A stretch of 64,000 bases of DNA, taken from positions 2,418,001 to 2,482,000 of the forward strand of contig NC_033567.1 of assembly GCF_001680005.1 (NCBI RefSeq), written 5' to 3'. A program made the position numbers and the translations under genes. The first letter of the stretch is position 1, and every line of letters begins with the position of its first letter. The stretch comes from Plasmodium coatneyi (lineage: Eukaryota; Apicomplexa; Aconoidasida; Haemosporida; Plasmodiidae). Below, in pieces: positions 11,721 to 22,871 of this stretch. A model generated the notes under the pieces. That model searched no databases. It saw nothing but the letters and a program-made list of their open reading frames with translations, and was not told the origin of the DNA.

Positions 11721-14351
11721 ATGAAATTATTTCCATACGTCATATATACCTCTATCCTTCTTAGCGCAATCACTGTGATATGCGTTTTCCACCTCCCACT
11801 TGTGCATCTGCTTCATGACCTTACAATTCTAAGTGCATTTAGAAGGAGCGGTACTCCGTCCGAATGGGACGAACGATCAGAGTGGACTGAATTTAACCCT
11901 ACACATTTGTTCCGTCTGTTGTTTTTAAAAAATTGGCTAACTGTACCAGGGAGGAAGTCGTCTTCCCCATTTGGTGGTACTCCAGGGGAAGATGTTCCAA
12001 ATTTTTTCAACAAGGTTGCTCCCCTTTTGGGGAACATAGCACTTGTGTGGAAAACTATACAGAAGAAAAGTTTCTATCCTCATTGGAGATTTCCATCCAA
12101 TGCAGAACTTAGCCCCCAGGATGGCTATACAAAGGTTTATACAGTTGTTAGAGAAATTTGCAAGTATGTCTGTTTGTTCTGCGGGGGGGTTAGAGCCTAT
12201 AGGGGTGTGTTGTCCCGTTTGGCGTTGGGGAGGAAGATTGGTTGGGGGCTATTCGGTGTGACCTTTGCATACGCCAGGGGGGTGGAGCAGCACCCCGCAG
12301 GAAAGAATAGTGAAGGAGGAAAGTATAACCGTTGCTCAAGGGAAGGCACCCCTGTTGGAGGAACCCCCCTTGGAGGGACAGCCGGGGGTGGATCCGCCAA
12401 GTGCCGAGACCTGCTAAACGACAAGTACCTGCTAACGAAGAAGATAAAGGACGTGTTTCGCAAAACGAAAAGGAGCAGCCACCACGAACTGGATGTCATC
12501 TTCCTTCCCCGTGCGGCACTGGAGCATGGAATGAAAGGAGAGCATACTTGCACAAATTGCATGGTAAACGCTGATCATTCGCTTTACGCGTTGCGGTTAA
12601 GAAGTGATAACATTGTGGAAGGACACACGAAAACGATTTACGGGCCGAGCGCAGCAGATGTGCAGAAGATATACTATGACTATGACTACGAGCAGAAGGA
12701 ATACACCGAAGATATTGACCCCAATCTGGTGGAGGGGGGTGAAATTGGAAAAGGTCGGGAGAAGAAGAGTGAAGGGAAGTTTTCCACTGCGATGGCGTGG
12801 CTAAAGGGAACATACAAAATGATCGACTTTGCGAAAAGGTTATTCCTCAGTTATGTAGAGAAGACGGACTACGACGTGAAGGGGGATATAAAACGGTACG
12901 AACCGAAGAAGCTAAAGTATACGGTGAAGGAAAAAATGGGAAGCGGATCATTTGGTGAAATCTGGTATGCAATAAATATGGATAAAAAATCCCCATTCAA
13001 AGATGTAGTGTTAAAGAAGGTTCTAATTCTGCAGGATGAGGAAACATCGGAGAGAAATGCGAAGAGAGAGATCTACTTCGGAGAGCTGCTGAAAAATTGC
13101 CAAAATGTAAGTCGGTTTATTGAATTCTTCACAGAATATGAAAGAACAAATGGGAATGAAGAAAAGAAGTATGTGTGGCTGGTTTTTGCAAATGAAGGGT
13201 ACTCCTTAGCCAATCACCTATTCCATGTAGACAAAAACAAGGGAGGGATGTTAACCCCAAGTAGATTATGGTGGAGCATAAAGAAGCAAAGCATTGGCAT
13301 GCTAGTACTGAAAGATTTAATGCACCAAATATTAAAAGGAGTTTACAATGCACATAAGATTGGGATCACTCATAGGGATATAAAAATGGAAAACATTTTC
13401 GTCTCGGCAAGTACCCCTTTCACTGTTCGTATTGGTGATTGGGGTAGTGCAGTAGAGTATAACAATGAAGACTTTTTATTCTCTCCTTCGGAGAATGAAG
13501 AGACAGAAGGGTACCAACCACCTGAATCTTTATTTGGACATATGAAAAGAAACTTTAACCGCCGTCCTTATTATGATATGTGGGGTATTGGCATCGTATT
13601 TCTGCAGTTCGTTCTAGGTACTAAGAATCCTCTAGAGGTTAGAAATAAAAGGAATGCAATGAAGCTGCATAATTTCTACGCCAAGCATGCAACCCCAGAA
13701 GCATTAAAAGAGGCCATTTTTCTGCAGAGCCTTTCCGAGTTGTGCTTAATGCGATGGGGATTGTCTCCGAACAATTCGATTTCGCTCAAACGGGAAAGAC
13801 TCCCCCATTCGTCCATTTATGGAAATAACACCATTTTGAATTCTCTGCATTATTCTCTCTCCTTCGATCTGATTCGTTTAAAGAATCATACGATGAGTAA
13901 TTGGAGGAGTAGGTACCTTGCCAATACTTACAACTCGTTAGTCCCGTTCTTCCCGGTTTCCTCTCCCCTTTGTGCAGATACCAACTGTCTGCATTTGTAT
14001 GACCCTGGTTTGGCAACCCCTCCCAGTTTGAGTGGCCACTCCGGGAAAACTCCCTACAAAAATGTCATCGGCACAAATTTGCACCTCCACGGGGAACACA
14101 CCTGTGCAGACTGCAAGAACAACGCACAGATGAACCAAATGATATACCAACACTCACGCATGCACGCTCTGCTTTCCACTTCCTGCGATGATGAGCAGTT
14201 TCAGCAGATCCTTCAGGAGAGAGATCCCTCTGGAGTGGGGCTCCCTAACGCCAACGCGAGAAACCTACTCCGGCGTCTGCTCACCTTTGACTACGCTACG
14301 AGGATTACCGCTGAGGAGGCCCTCAACCATCCCTGGTTTGCCGAGCCGTAG
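11721..14351 (+). CDS. Membrane-anchored serine/threonine protein kinase
   Basis: Single-exon 876-aa protein. Residues ~8-30 form one hydrophobic segment (signal anchor or signal peptide), then a ~370-residue low-conservation region, then a protein kinase domain from about residue 400 to the C-terminus. Visible kinase motifs: glycine loop GSGSFGEIW (~405), VVLKK with the ATP-binding lysine (~430), catalytic THRDIKMEN (~550), DWG in place of DFG (~573), and PPESL (~601). A large insertion of ~130 residues interrupts the C-lobe before the last helix. Two GEHTC-x-x-C motifs, one in the N-terminal region and one in that insertion, look related. HRD, the lysine and the metal-binding Asp are all kept, so an active Ser/Thr kinase is likely. 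The hydrophobic leader implies a secretory or membrane location. Substrate unknown. The ATG follows a purine-rich AGGGAAAAA leader. Confidence 0.9.
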   Translation: MKLFPYVIYTSILLSAITVICVFHLPLVHLLHDLTILSAFRRSGTPSEWDERSEWTEFNPTHLFRLLFLKNWLTVPGRKSSSPFGGTPGEDVPNFFNKVAPLLGNIALVWKTIQKKSFYPHWRFPSNAELSPQDGYTKVYTVVREICKYVCLFCGGVRAYRGVLSRLALGRKIGWGLFGVTFAYARGVEQHPAGKNSEGGKYNRCSREGTPVGGTPLGGTAGGGSAKCRDLLNDKYLLTKKIKDVFRKTKRSSHHELDVIFLPRAALEHGMKGEHTCTNCMVNADHSLYALRLRSDNIVEGHTKTIYGPSAADVQKIYYDYDYEQKEYTEDIDPNLVEGGEIGKGREKKSEGKFSTAMAWLKGTYKMIDFAKRLFLSYVEKTDYDVKGDIKRYEPKKLKYTVKEKMGSGSFGEIWYAINMDKKSPFKDVVLKKVLILQDEETSERNAKREIYFGELLKNCQNVSRFIEFFTEYERTNGNEEKKYVWLVFANEGYSLANHLFHVDKNKGGMLTPSRLWWSIKKQSIGMLVLKDLMHQILKGVYNAHKIGITHRDIKMENIFVSASTPFTVRIGDWGSAVEYNNEDFLFSPSENEETEGYQPPESLFGHMKRNFNRRPYYDMWGIGIVFLQFVLGTKNPLEVRNKRNAMKLHNFYAKHATPEALKEAIFLQSLSELCLMRWGLSPNNSISLKRERLPHSSIYGNNTILNSLHYSLSFDLIRLKNHTMSNWRSRYLANTYNSLVPFFPVSSPLCADTNCLHLYDPGLATPPSLSGHSGKTPYKNVIGTNLHLHGEHTCADCKNNAQMNQMIYQHSRMHALLSTSCDDEQFQQILQERDPSGVGLPNANARNLLRRLLTFDYATRITAEEALNHPWFAEP

Positions 14352-15043
14352 AACGACCCACATATTCTGCGGCATTTTTTGTTCACGTGTACCATATTGC
14401 ATCCTCTGCTTGTTCCATATTTTTTTTTTTTTTTTTGTGATACGCCTCCCGGGAGGGGCCTCCCTTCAGCGGGAGCCAGATCCGCGTCGACTGCATGGCA
14501 ACATGCACACATTTATCCCCCACACGAGTTCACCTCTCCTTTTTGACTTTTTTAAATGAACAAATTAAAAACTATAAAAAAATGTAAAATTAAGAATCTC
14601 TGTTTGTGTAATCTGTTCTGCTACAATCGAGCGTTTTTTTTTTTTATTTTACCAACCCTGCCCAGATGGTGTATCTACATGTGGACAGGGTGTTAAGACG
14701 ATAATGACGGTATAGCTCAGGCACATGGAGGGGTGCCGCCCGGATGTGCAGATTTTCTACCTCCTTTCTCTGCGAAATTGTTAATTCATTAAAAAATGAA
14801 GTGAGAGAAAAAAAAAAGAATATGGTGGTAGCAGAAGCAGCTGCAGAGGTAACCATCGCACGTGTGCATAAAAAAAGCGACTGTCTTGTGAACTCGACGA
14901 GGGAAGGAAACAAAATTGTTCCACATTCGCTCAACCGATTACTCGTTCAACCGTTCGTTTTTTTTTTTTTTTTTTTATGTGGCAGGTTAACTGTCCCGTC
15001 TGACTTTGAAACAGTCGACTGTTCCTTCAGCCACTTTCTCCAA
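14352..15043. other. Intergenic spacer between kinase and CPW-WPC genes
   Basis: Contains the kinase 3' region and the CPW-WPC upstream region, with several T-runs. I see no coding feature. It should include the developmental promoter of the CPW-WPC gene, but no motif could be assigned by eye. Confidence 0.5.
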
Positions 15044-18000
15044 ATGAATCTGTTTGTCCTTTTGAGTTGTCTGCTTTCCGTAGGGGTGCAAAAATATTCA
15101 CATGCGTATGCCCCGCTGAGCGGCAAAAGAGTCCCCTTTACGTTTTCGGGGGACGTCCGTCTGAGTGACCCAAATGTGGGGGGCAACGTAACAAGTCAAT
15201 CGTCCAGTGGAAAGGACAAAGAGGACCATTTTCAAAATTATGAATCGGACACGGAGGAAAAGAAAAAAGTGGATTTATCCAAAGCAAGTGTTATAGGTAT
15301 GAATTGTTCCCATTTAAAAAAAAAGTTTGCTCAGTATCTTCTAATTCGTTGAAGAGGGCACAAAAAATGGGCTGTACGCTTGGGGTCGAACATGAATGCC
15401 TATCCCCTCGACGAAGGAGAAAATAAAGGGGAAGACAAACACACCCACTGCATGTAACTCATAGCAGACATAAAAAAAAAAAAAAAAAAAATCTGCTGAA
15501 TCGTTATTGTCAAAATGGCATAGCGGAATGATAATCGCGGGGGAGTTAACCTGCCATAGACACAAAATAGAAAAACCTCTTGAGGGAACCCCCTCGCATA
15601 GTTCCCCTCCAATTGCAGGGTATACATTATAAACATCCCCTTTGCATCCCCCCCCTTCCTGCATACTAACACCCCCACATAGATTCAGTGAACAAAGCGA
15701 ATGAGGAAGTTAAGAAGCAGTACAGCTTGGAGGACTTACCAGCATCCGGACTGAGTCAAGTATACATGGAAAAAAGGGGTGCCAATTCATTTCCCCTTTG
15801 CTAATAAACACACCACATGCGTTACTACTGTAAGGCTCGTTCAGGAGGATGAAGAAGAGGCGAGAGAAGACAGTGAGTTTTTGTCCGACGATTTGGAGGA
15901 AGCGGCTCAGAATTTCGCGGAAGCCCAGAATAAGGTAGGTGGGGGGGAAAACGGGCGATCAATACATACAAAGCGGTATGGGGCTCTTTCCTACGATTGT
16001 TAAGTATAACAAGGGAATAATTCCCTCCCTTCTATTCTGCACCTACTTCATCGATACCCACTTCGAACAACTCCTTCCTTCAGGAGGACGGCGAAACCGA
16101 AGAGGAAGAAATCAATGTGAGGAAATACCAAGCGGAGGTCATCAACGCCATGAGTCAGGATACGCTTTACAAAAAGTTTGACGCAGGAGAGTTGGAAAAA
16201 ATTGAGCAGGTAAAATGGAAAAATGGGTGCTTCGAGTAGACACTCCTTTCATCCCCTGGTTTGTGAGCTCCTTTGGTACCCTTTCTGATTAATTTAAAAA
16301 AAAAAAATTTCTATTTTTTTTTTCTTTTTTTTTCCCCTTCGAGGCGATGGAGGAATCGGACGAAGTACTAATCACACCAAATGGGAAATATTAAGAAACG
16401 ATTTTTTTTCTACACCTCCCTTTAGTATGTCCTGTTACATGCCCATCTGTGCTCTTCACATAATGTGATTTATTTTTTTTTTTTGGGGGGGGTCTTCTTC
16501 TTTCTCCTTTCCACTTGCCAGGTGTGTCTCCAAGATTTTTCGCTTCCCTGCCCTCTTCACTTCTTCCGAACCAGTTCCGGATGCGTCCCGTTGAGTTCAT
16601 ATGAAGGGCCATGCCACAAGGTGCGTCTCTCCCCCATCACGCTGCAAGAATGACTTTGCTTTCCGCAGATAAGATTCGCTCCACCAGGTACCTGCACCAC
16701 TACGTTCACCATTACCGCCTCCCGACCCAGGTGCAAGACAAGCTGGTTCACTTGTATGACCACCAGAAGGAGAGCTGGGGCGAGATTTGTGACGCCACCT
16801 GGCCCTGCCTACCCAAGACATGTCCGTATGGCACAGACTACGATGCTCCGTGTCCCATAGGCTGGACTGACATAGGAAAAGGAACCTGCACACACGGAGA
16901 TGCAAATAGCAGTGCGAATACAAGTGGCATGTGTGAGGGAAGCATAAACTTCTCTAACCTATCCACTGAGAAGAAGAAAAAAATGGAAGAAAAGTGCGGC
17001 ATCAGGTGGAGGTGCAAATCCGTCACCTTCGAAACGAACTTCGAAGATGTGTGCCCCCTCAATTGGCAACAAATTGGAGAACACAGATGCAAATCACCGA
17101 CCGATTATGACGGGCCCTGTCCAAAAATGGCTAATTTGAAAAAGTACAAATCTGAGGAAGGAAAAAGAAGCATCGAAAATGTCTGCCTCGTCAATTGGCC
17201 CTACACCGTTACGGTGAATCAGTACCAAAGGGATTACTCCGCCCCGTGCCCCATGTAAGGAACGCACCATGACAGGAGCGATGAAGCGATAAATAAAGCG
17301 AACATTCAAGCGAGTCAGTTGGAAAGAGACATCGCTGGATAGAACGTCAACGTTTCTCCCGTGTGGGACTGCAAGAATGAGATATTCACAGTATAAATTT
17401 TCTCTCCCTTTTTTTTCTTCCTCACGGAACGCGTCCCACTGCCCAGTGGATGGTCCCCGATGGACAATGGACTATGTCTAGCCCCAGAGAATTACAAGAA
17501 AAGTGCCAAATGCAAGGACGAAGTTTCATTTGCTACAATGAGTTCGGAGCAGAAAGACTCCTATTCCACCGCGTGTGAGGTGGATTTCCCCTTCAAAGGT
17601 AATCCCTCGATCGGAAAAACAACAAAAAAAAAAATACAGAACTGAACAAATTGCATATATGGGTTTTAAACATGGGGAAAGTCCCACATGCTACTTTTCC
17701 CATTTAGTTAGGTAATAGAGTTGTGCAAAACCGTGTGCACTGTACACATGTACATTTTTTTTTTTTTTTTTTTTTTTTTTTGCTCCACCTGTTCATAACC
17801 ATGCAGAGAGGGACCACTGCTTGCGGAATTACTCTTTCGCGTGTCCCCTTGGTTGGATACCTTCCAGCAAAAGGGGTTACTGCAAAGCCCCCGTTAGCTA
17901 CAAAAGCAAAATATGCAAAAGATTATACAAATTTGAAAACGTTTCAGACAGTCAGAAAAATTACTTGCTAAATTTTTGTGCTATTGATTGGCCCTGCGAG

Positions 18001-18377
18001 GGGGAGATCCAGAACTCAGTGGTGAGGGATACACCACAGAAGTGCTTAAACGGACATGTGCATATATATATGTAGAGAAAAGTGCCTCTATATGTGCACT
18101 GTATATTTCCCTCCCCCGGGAGTAAAACTTCCCTTTCCACATACCGCCTTCTCAGATTTACACGCGACTTCCCGTCGGGCATTCCACTGAGCGACCGGAA
18201 AAATGGGCCAGCGGTAAGGACGGAGAAGACGCATTGGGGATAACCCCTTCAGAGCAACACACACACATGTACACATGCACGCCAATTTTATGCCTCCCTT
18301 CATTGTTGCCTTTTCACCACATCCCCTACTGCTTCTTTTCAGGTCCGGTGGACTCTGCAACGGGAGCAATTATTTAG
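15044..18377 (+). CDS. CPW-WPC family protein, five domains, 11 exons
   Basis: Joined exons 15044-15296, 15683-15759, 15845-15934, 16084-16209, 16344-16364, 16522-16620, 16674-17254, 17447-17598, 17807-18021, 18156-18213 and 18343-18377 give an uninterrupted 568-aa frame. The N-terminus has a signal peptide (MNLFVLLSCLLSVGV). An acidic, Glu-rich spacer follows, then five cysteine-rich modules, each with CP..W near its start (CPIGW, CPLNW, CPIGW, CPLGW; CPLHF in the first) and WPC-like near its end (WPC, WRC, WPY, FPF, WPC). This family is confined to Apicomplexa and relatives; known members are surface proteins of female gametes, zygotes or ookinetes. Several domains have lost the final Cys or Trp. 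Most borders are strong GT..AG; the microexon at 16344 and the AAG acceptor at 16673 were chosen because they keep the frame. Confidence 0.88.
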
Positions 18378-20477
18378 CGAAAGTTTACGTGTCCACGTTT
18401 GTGATTCGGATGGGGGGAAAAAAACAACCAATTGTATAATGGTAGAGTGGGCATATGCTCATCCGTTTTTTTTTTTTTTTTTTATTTTCACCAAGGAAGA
18501 CTCCTTTTGTAACCTTTGTTGTTGTGATCATTTTGTTCACCAAAATTATCATGCTGCTTATATGTGAGAATGGCTTGCGATTTGTGTGCATGTAGCTCGT
18601 TTGTTCAAATTTTTTTTTTTTTTTTTTTTTTGTGCTAACTGCTTTTGGCGGGAGGGCCATTTTGCAGGAAAAGGCCAATGGTGGGGGCACATTTTTGCCC
18701 TTCCTCAGGAAGAGGTCGCATTGGCTCTTCGCGAAATTTTTAAAATGTCGACTCGCTTCGTCGCATAGCTCGAAATTGCAAAAATGGGAAACGCGGAGAA
18801 TTGCACGAAAATTGGGAAGAATTGCGAAAAAGTCACAAAAAAGTTGTCCAAAAAATGGTGGAAAAAATGTGCAAACATGTACCAAAACCAACTGCTTGGG
18901 GGGTATTTCCAAAAGATGACCACCCAAGAACGTAAGCGACTTTTGGGGAAAAGCATAATGGAAATCGACTGAGGGGAAGTGAAGTTCTCGCTGCGCAAAG
19001 AGGGATTTTTCTTTTCTTTTTTTTTCCCCCGTTTTCCGATTCGTCATTTTTTTTTGGCATACGGTTGCGTAAGCGGCTGAGCAATTTTTCGCGCCGTGAA
19101 TATGTGAGCAAATTTCTGCCTCGAATAAAGGGGCAAATGGAAATACGCAAAAAACATGCGACCCAAATGGACGGACATTCAGATTTTTTCCCTTTTTTTT
19201 TTTTTTTTAATCACGTTCTGTTATGCCTTAATGATTTGCTGTGCTGTGCCACTTTGCGTGCCCTTCTTGCAGAGCTTCCTAGTTGCTCCCCCCCTATACG
19301 ATATAACAAAATGGCCGTAACTTTGCGCCGATCTGTATTTGTTTCGCCAAAAAGGTAAAGTACATAATAAGGAAAAAAAAGAAAAAGAACAATTGACTTT
19401 TTCGTGATATTCTCAAAATGGAATACAAAAAAAAAACGCCTTTTTTCGTTTAGCAAGTTATTTGCTTCAGGGGCCCATTCCCACTTTTGTTTTTTCCTCA
19501 GTCTGGGGAACGGGCAGCAGCCAGGTGTGAGTGGTCACCTTGACACGCAGCTCATAGCCATTTATGGCCATTCTGCTGCGGATTGTCCCGCCCTTTCCAC
19601 CCTTCGCTTGTGCCTTTCCCTGGGGCACTACCCCGAAGGTGGAAAAGTGCATCCTGGCCCCCTGGCTGGGAATCCTCTTGGACTACCGTTACGGTGAAAG
19701 AGGCCAGACCGCTCACAAATTATTTGCTTCATCATACATCCACCCGCAAGTACATCTCCGTTTTGGCACACATGAACAGGAAAGTTTTGTCTGAACAGAA
19801 TGGCACAGAATAAGCGGAGTTAATTTTTGCAGCATTTTTTTTTTTTTTTTTTTTTTTTTCGTCCTCATTAGTAGTAGTGTTTTTACACTCATAACGTGTG
19901 CATATCATCGCAAATATTTTAGCAACCTTGTAAAAAAAAAAAAAAAAAAATTGGACCCTCTTCTGGGGCGCACATATGGACATATATTTTACACTGAAGA
20001 GTTTAAAAAAGGAAGTTAAACAAGAAGACCATTCACCAATGTATCATTCGTATGTGCAAATGTAAAATACATAATCGAGCAGGAAGTTTTTCCTTTTTTT
20101 TTTTTTTTTTTGTATCCACTGAGAATAAAAACGTTTGAGCGATTTGTCAATTGGGGGGATACCAATAAACGAGCAAACGCCTCCGTGTGAGCCCTCGAAG
20201 AGGGTCTATTTGTTAAAGGGCCACTTTCTTAGTAGAAGTTTTTACCTAGGTCAGTGCCCCTGAACAATTGTGTATGTGTGCATATCCTTCTAGAGGAGGG
20301 ATCACACGGTTAACGTAGCGATAGAGTTGCACGTCACGGAGGTCCGAAAAGTTGTATATATGTTAGACGCACAGAAGCGACGCCGCAACAGGTAGATAGC
20401 TGGACAACAGCTCAGTTAACCGTCGTGCAGGCGGATAGCTACTCTTCCCCCTTACATTGAACACGACCGAGTATATA
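18378..20477. other. Intergenic region, 2.1 kb
   Basis: Holds the 3' region of the CPW-WPC gene and the promoter of the methyltransferase gene. Open frames around 18,784-18,972 and 19,311-19,812 (+) look somewhat protein-like but have no homology I recognise; they are discussed under findings and rejections. Long T-runs occur at 18467-18483, 18610-18631 and 19838-19859. Confidence 0.4.
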
Positions 20478-22442
20478 ATGGAAAAGCAGGCCGACGTAGT
20501 GCACGCGTGCGTAGGGGAGCAAGAGAGGGTGCTCCCAAAAAAAAAGTACAGCAATTTAGTGAAGATAAGCAAACAGCAAATTGAAGGACACGAAAATAAA
20601 AATGACTTGCTATCAGAGAAGAAGGAAGAGAGGAGAGCTCTGGAGTTGTTCCCAATGATGATGGAGGAAACACCTTCCCTTGAGTTGAAGAAGCTTCGAG
20701 AGGGTATTAGCAATTTTGAGGATGGAGCAGACGACGTTATGATGAGTCTATGCATGAGCAAAACGCCATGCAAAAGATACGATGATGACATAATCTGTGA
20801 GGGAACCAAGTATGTAAAAACATATAGCAGCAAGAAGAGAGTATATACACCTAGAAAAGTGAAGAACAAGGGGAATTTATTCCAGTTGGAAAATGAGGAG
20901 AGAGACAACAAAGCGTCCTTGTTTGTCACCCCTAGAAGGAAGTACACAAATAAGAGGAAGATTAATGAACTGTTGAAGGACCTTCATTCTGATCAGGTAG
21001 CCAACAGGAGTGTGACCAAGAGGAAGAAAAAAAAAAAGTCCGTGTATGATGAGTTGGTCTACTTGTATACCCCCCGCAGGGAGAGAAGCAAGTTCGTCAC
21101 AACCGGGATGGACTCTGCCAGCATAACCAAACTGGCCGATTCGTCCAACCTGGTCGACCTAACCAATGTAGCTGCCGCGGCAGATAAGTGGCAAATGCAG
21201 GAGTCGAACATGCAGGAGCTGCCCGATAACATAAAGAACGAATACATCTCATATCTGTGTAGCCCCTTGAAGCGAAGTGAGCGACTAATAAAATCGAGGA
21301 TAAATAAAATGCTAAACGAAAACATAGGACAGGAGAAGCAAGTAAACTCAGATGAAACAGAAAGAGACATGAACAGCAACAACACCACGTGCTACACGTC
21401 TAGCTACTCAGGTATATCAAGGAGTGAATGTATCCATTGCGACTTTGAACCGGAAGAAGAAGAAAAATGTTGGGACGATTATTACACACAAGGGAATGAT
21501 AAGGTGAGGCCCTTCACAGGAATAACCACGGAGCTAGCTGTGGATATGATCACAGAATTGTTGAAAGGAAAAATTAGGAAAATTGTTATAGATGAGAAGG
21601 AGTACTTTTCTCCCATTACGGAAAATGATACGATCATGGAAGTAGGACATGGGAATCATCCACTTGCTGTGCAGATGCACGAAAAGTGGGGAACTGTTGG
21701 GAGGTATATAGGAGTGGAGTTCAGCGGATTGGCTAGCAGGGAAGCTTTAAAATGTGAAAAATTGAAAAATCTATTTTTGAGGAGGAAAGTTGAATTTGTC
21801 AAAATATTAAGCATGAAATATTTTAAAGGGGATTATCTAAACGGCCTTGTAGTACAGTCTAACATTTCTCCCTGTAATACAAAAGCAGACTTTGTAAAAA
21901 TGAACAGCTTCAAGTATATCTTTGCGAAGAGTACCTTGGATTATATTACTTGTCGAATGGACAATATAGGAAATAGTGGTGATTGGGAAGAGGATCTACA
22001 GATATCTCCTTCCGTCGTAGATATGTTTGACAGTTTAGCAGACTCGTTACAAAATTGTAAAAACAGCAGCAACAGATGTAACTCCTGTATCATTTTTGTA
22101 GAACCCAGTAATTCCTCCAAATTTCGGGATCACATTTTGACCATATTTAAGGCCATTTATACAGCCACGTTTAAATACAGCAGTGCGGCAAAATTTTTGC
22201 GCCTCAGTAAAATCACGAATAATCAAAAGGCTTGTGGATATATGATTGAGAAGAGGAATGAGGTGTATCGGGATTTTGAGGAAATCAGACAGGACTTCCT
22301 CAAGCTCATCATTAAGGCATCCGTCACGAAGAACGTGGATGAGGTGGATTGGTACCTCCCTAGTGAGGCACCCAAAAAATGGGTCAGCAATAACCCAGCG
22401 GATATCGAATACCTCGTTAAGCTGGATTGCCACAGCTTTTGA
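20478..22442 (+). CDS. Putative SAM-dependent methyltransferase (METTL13-like) with basic N-terminal extension
   Basis: Single-exon 654-aa protein starting at the first ATG (MEKQADVV). Residues 1 to ~360 are low-complexity, basic and Lys/Ser-rich, with several proline-directed sites followed by basic residues (YTPRK, VTPRR, YTPRR, CSPLK). From ~370 a Rossmann-type methyltransferase core appears. IMEVGHGNHPLA (~384) fits the SAM-binding motif I (E/D-x-G-x-G-N), GVEFS is the acidic motif II region, and FAKSTLDYITC (~485) matches the DKGTLDA block of METTL10/METTL13-type lysine methyltransferases. The usual GCGN is GHGN and the usual Asp of DKGTLD is Ala, so activity is not certain. Such enzymes commonly methylate eEF1A or other proteins, but the substrate here is not indicated. 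The function is an inference from motifs. Confidence 0.7.
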   Translation: MEKQADVVHACVGEQERVLPKKKYSNLVKISKQQIEGHENKNDLLSEKKEERRALELFPMMMEETPSLELKKLREGISNFEDGADDVMMSLCMSKTPCKRYDDDIICEGTKYVKTYSSKKRVYTPRKVKNKGNLFQLENEERDNKASLFVTPRRKYTNKRKINELLKDLHSDQVANRSVTKRKKKKKSVYDELVYLYTPRRERSKFVTTGMDSASITKLADSSNLVDLTNVAAAADKWQMQESNMQELPDNIKNEYISYLCSPLKRSERLIKSRINKMLNENIGQEKQVNSDETERDMNSNNTTCYTSSYSGISRSECIHCDFEPEEEEKCWDDYYTQGNDKVRPFTGITTELAVDMITELLKGKIRKIVIDEKEYFSPITENDTIMEVGHGNHPLAVQMHEKWGTVGRYIGVEFSGLASREALKCEKLKNLFLRRKVEFVKILSMKYFKGDYLNGLVVQSNISPCNTKADFVKMNSFKYIFAKSTLDYITCRMDNIGNSGDWEEDLQISPSVVDMFDSLADSLQNCKNSSNRCNSCIIFVEPSNSSKFRDHILTIFKAIYTATFKYSSAAKFLRLSKITNNQKACGYMIEKRNEVYRDFEEIRQDFLKLIIKASVTKNVDEVDWYLPSEAPKKWVSNNPADIEYLVKLDCHSF

Positions 22443-22839
22443 TGGGGGTATCGCAAGGAAGCCGTGAAGCGGCGTAACCAAGCTGCGGGGCTGAGGACCA
22501 CCAGAGATGAAGTGTGAGTGTCCTTTCTCAGATTGACACTCCTCTCACTTCGCCGTTTTACTTCACACCTTGTACTGCTATTCAAATTGGTAGTTGCCCC
22601 TCTGGAAGTTTGCAAAAATGGAGTATGCGGTACCGTAGGAGGAGGACACCCGTCGTCCACATGAAGGGAGAATGCCGTTGTGTGGCTATGTGCATGTGCA
22701 TGCTTGCCAAGTGGTCCAACTTCTTACAACTGATGGTGACTCCCGTGGGGGACGAATGTGTTTCAGCAAATGAGTTACACGCGGGGAGTTGCACTTCATT
22801 CTGTTTTGTTCATTTGATTTACTCCATTTATATATTTAT

Positions 22840-22871
<32 letters not shown>

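Noticed and set aside
18784..18972. 62-codon frame starting MGNAENC, which resembles a myristoylation/palmitoylation start
   Set aside because: Lys-rich low complexity, open on the other strand too, internal donor-like site and no known relative; likely chance.
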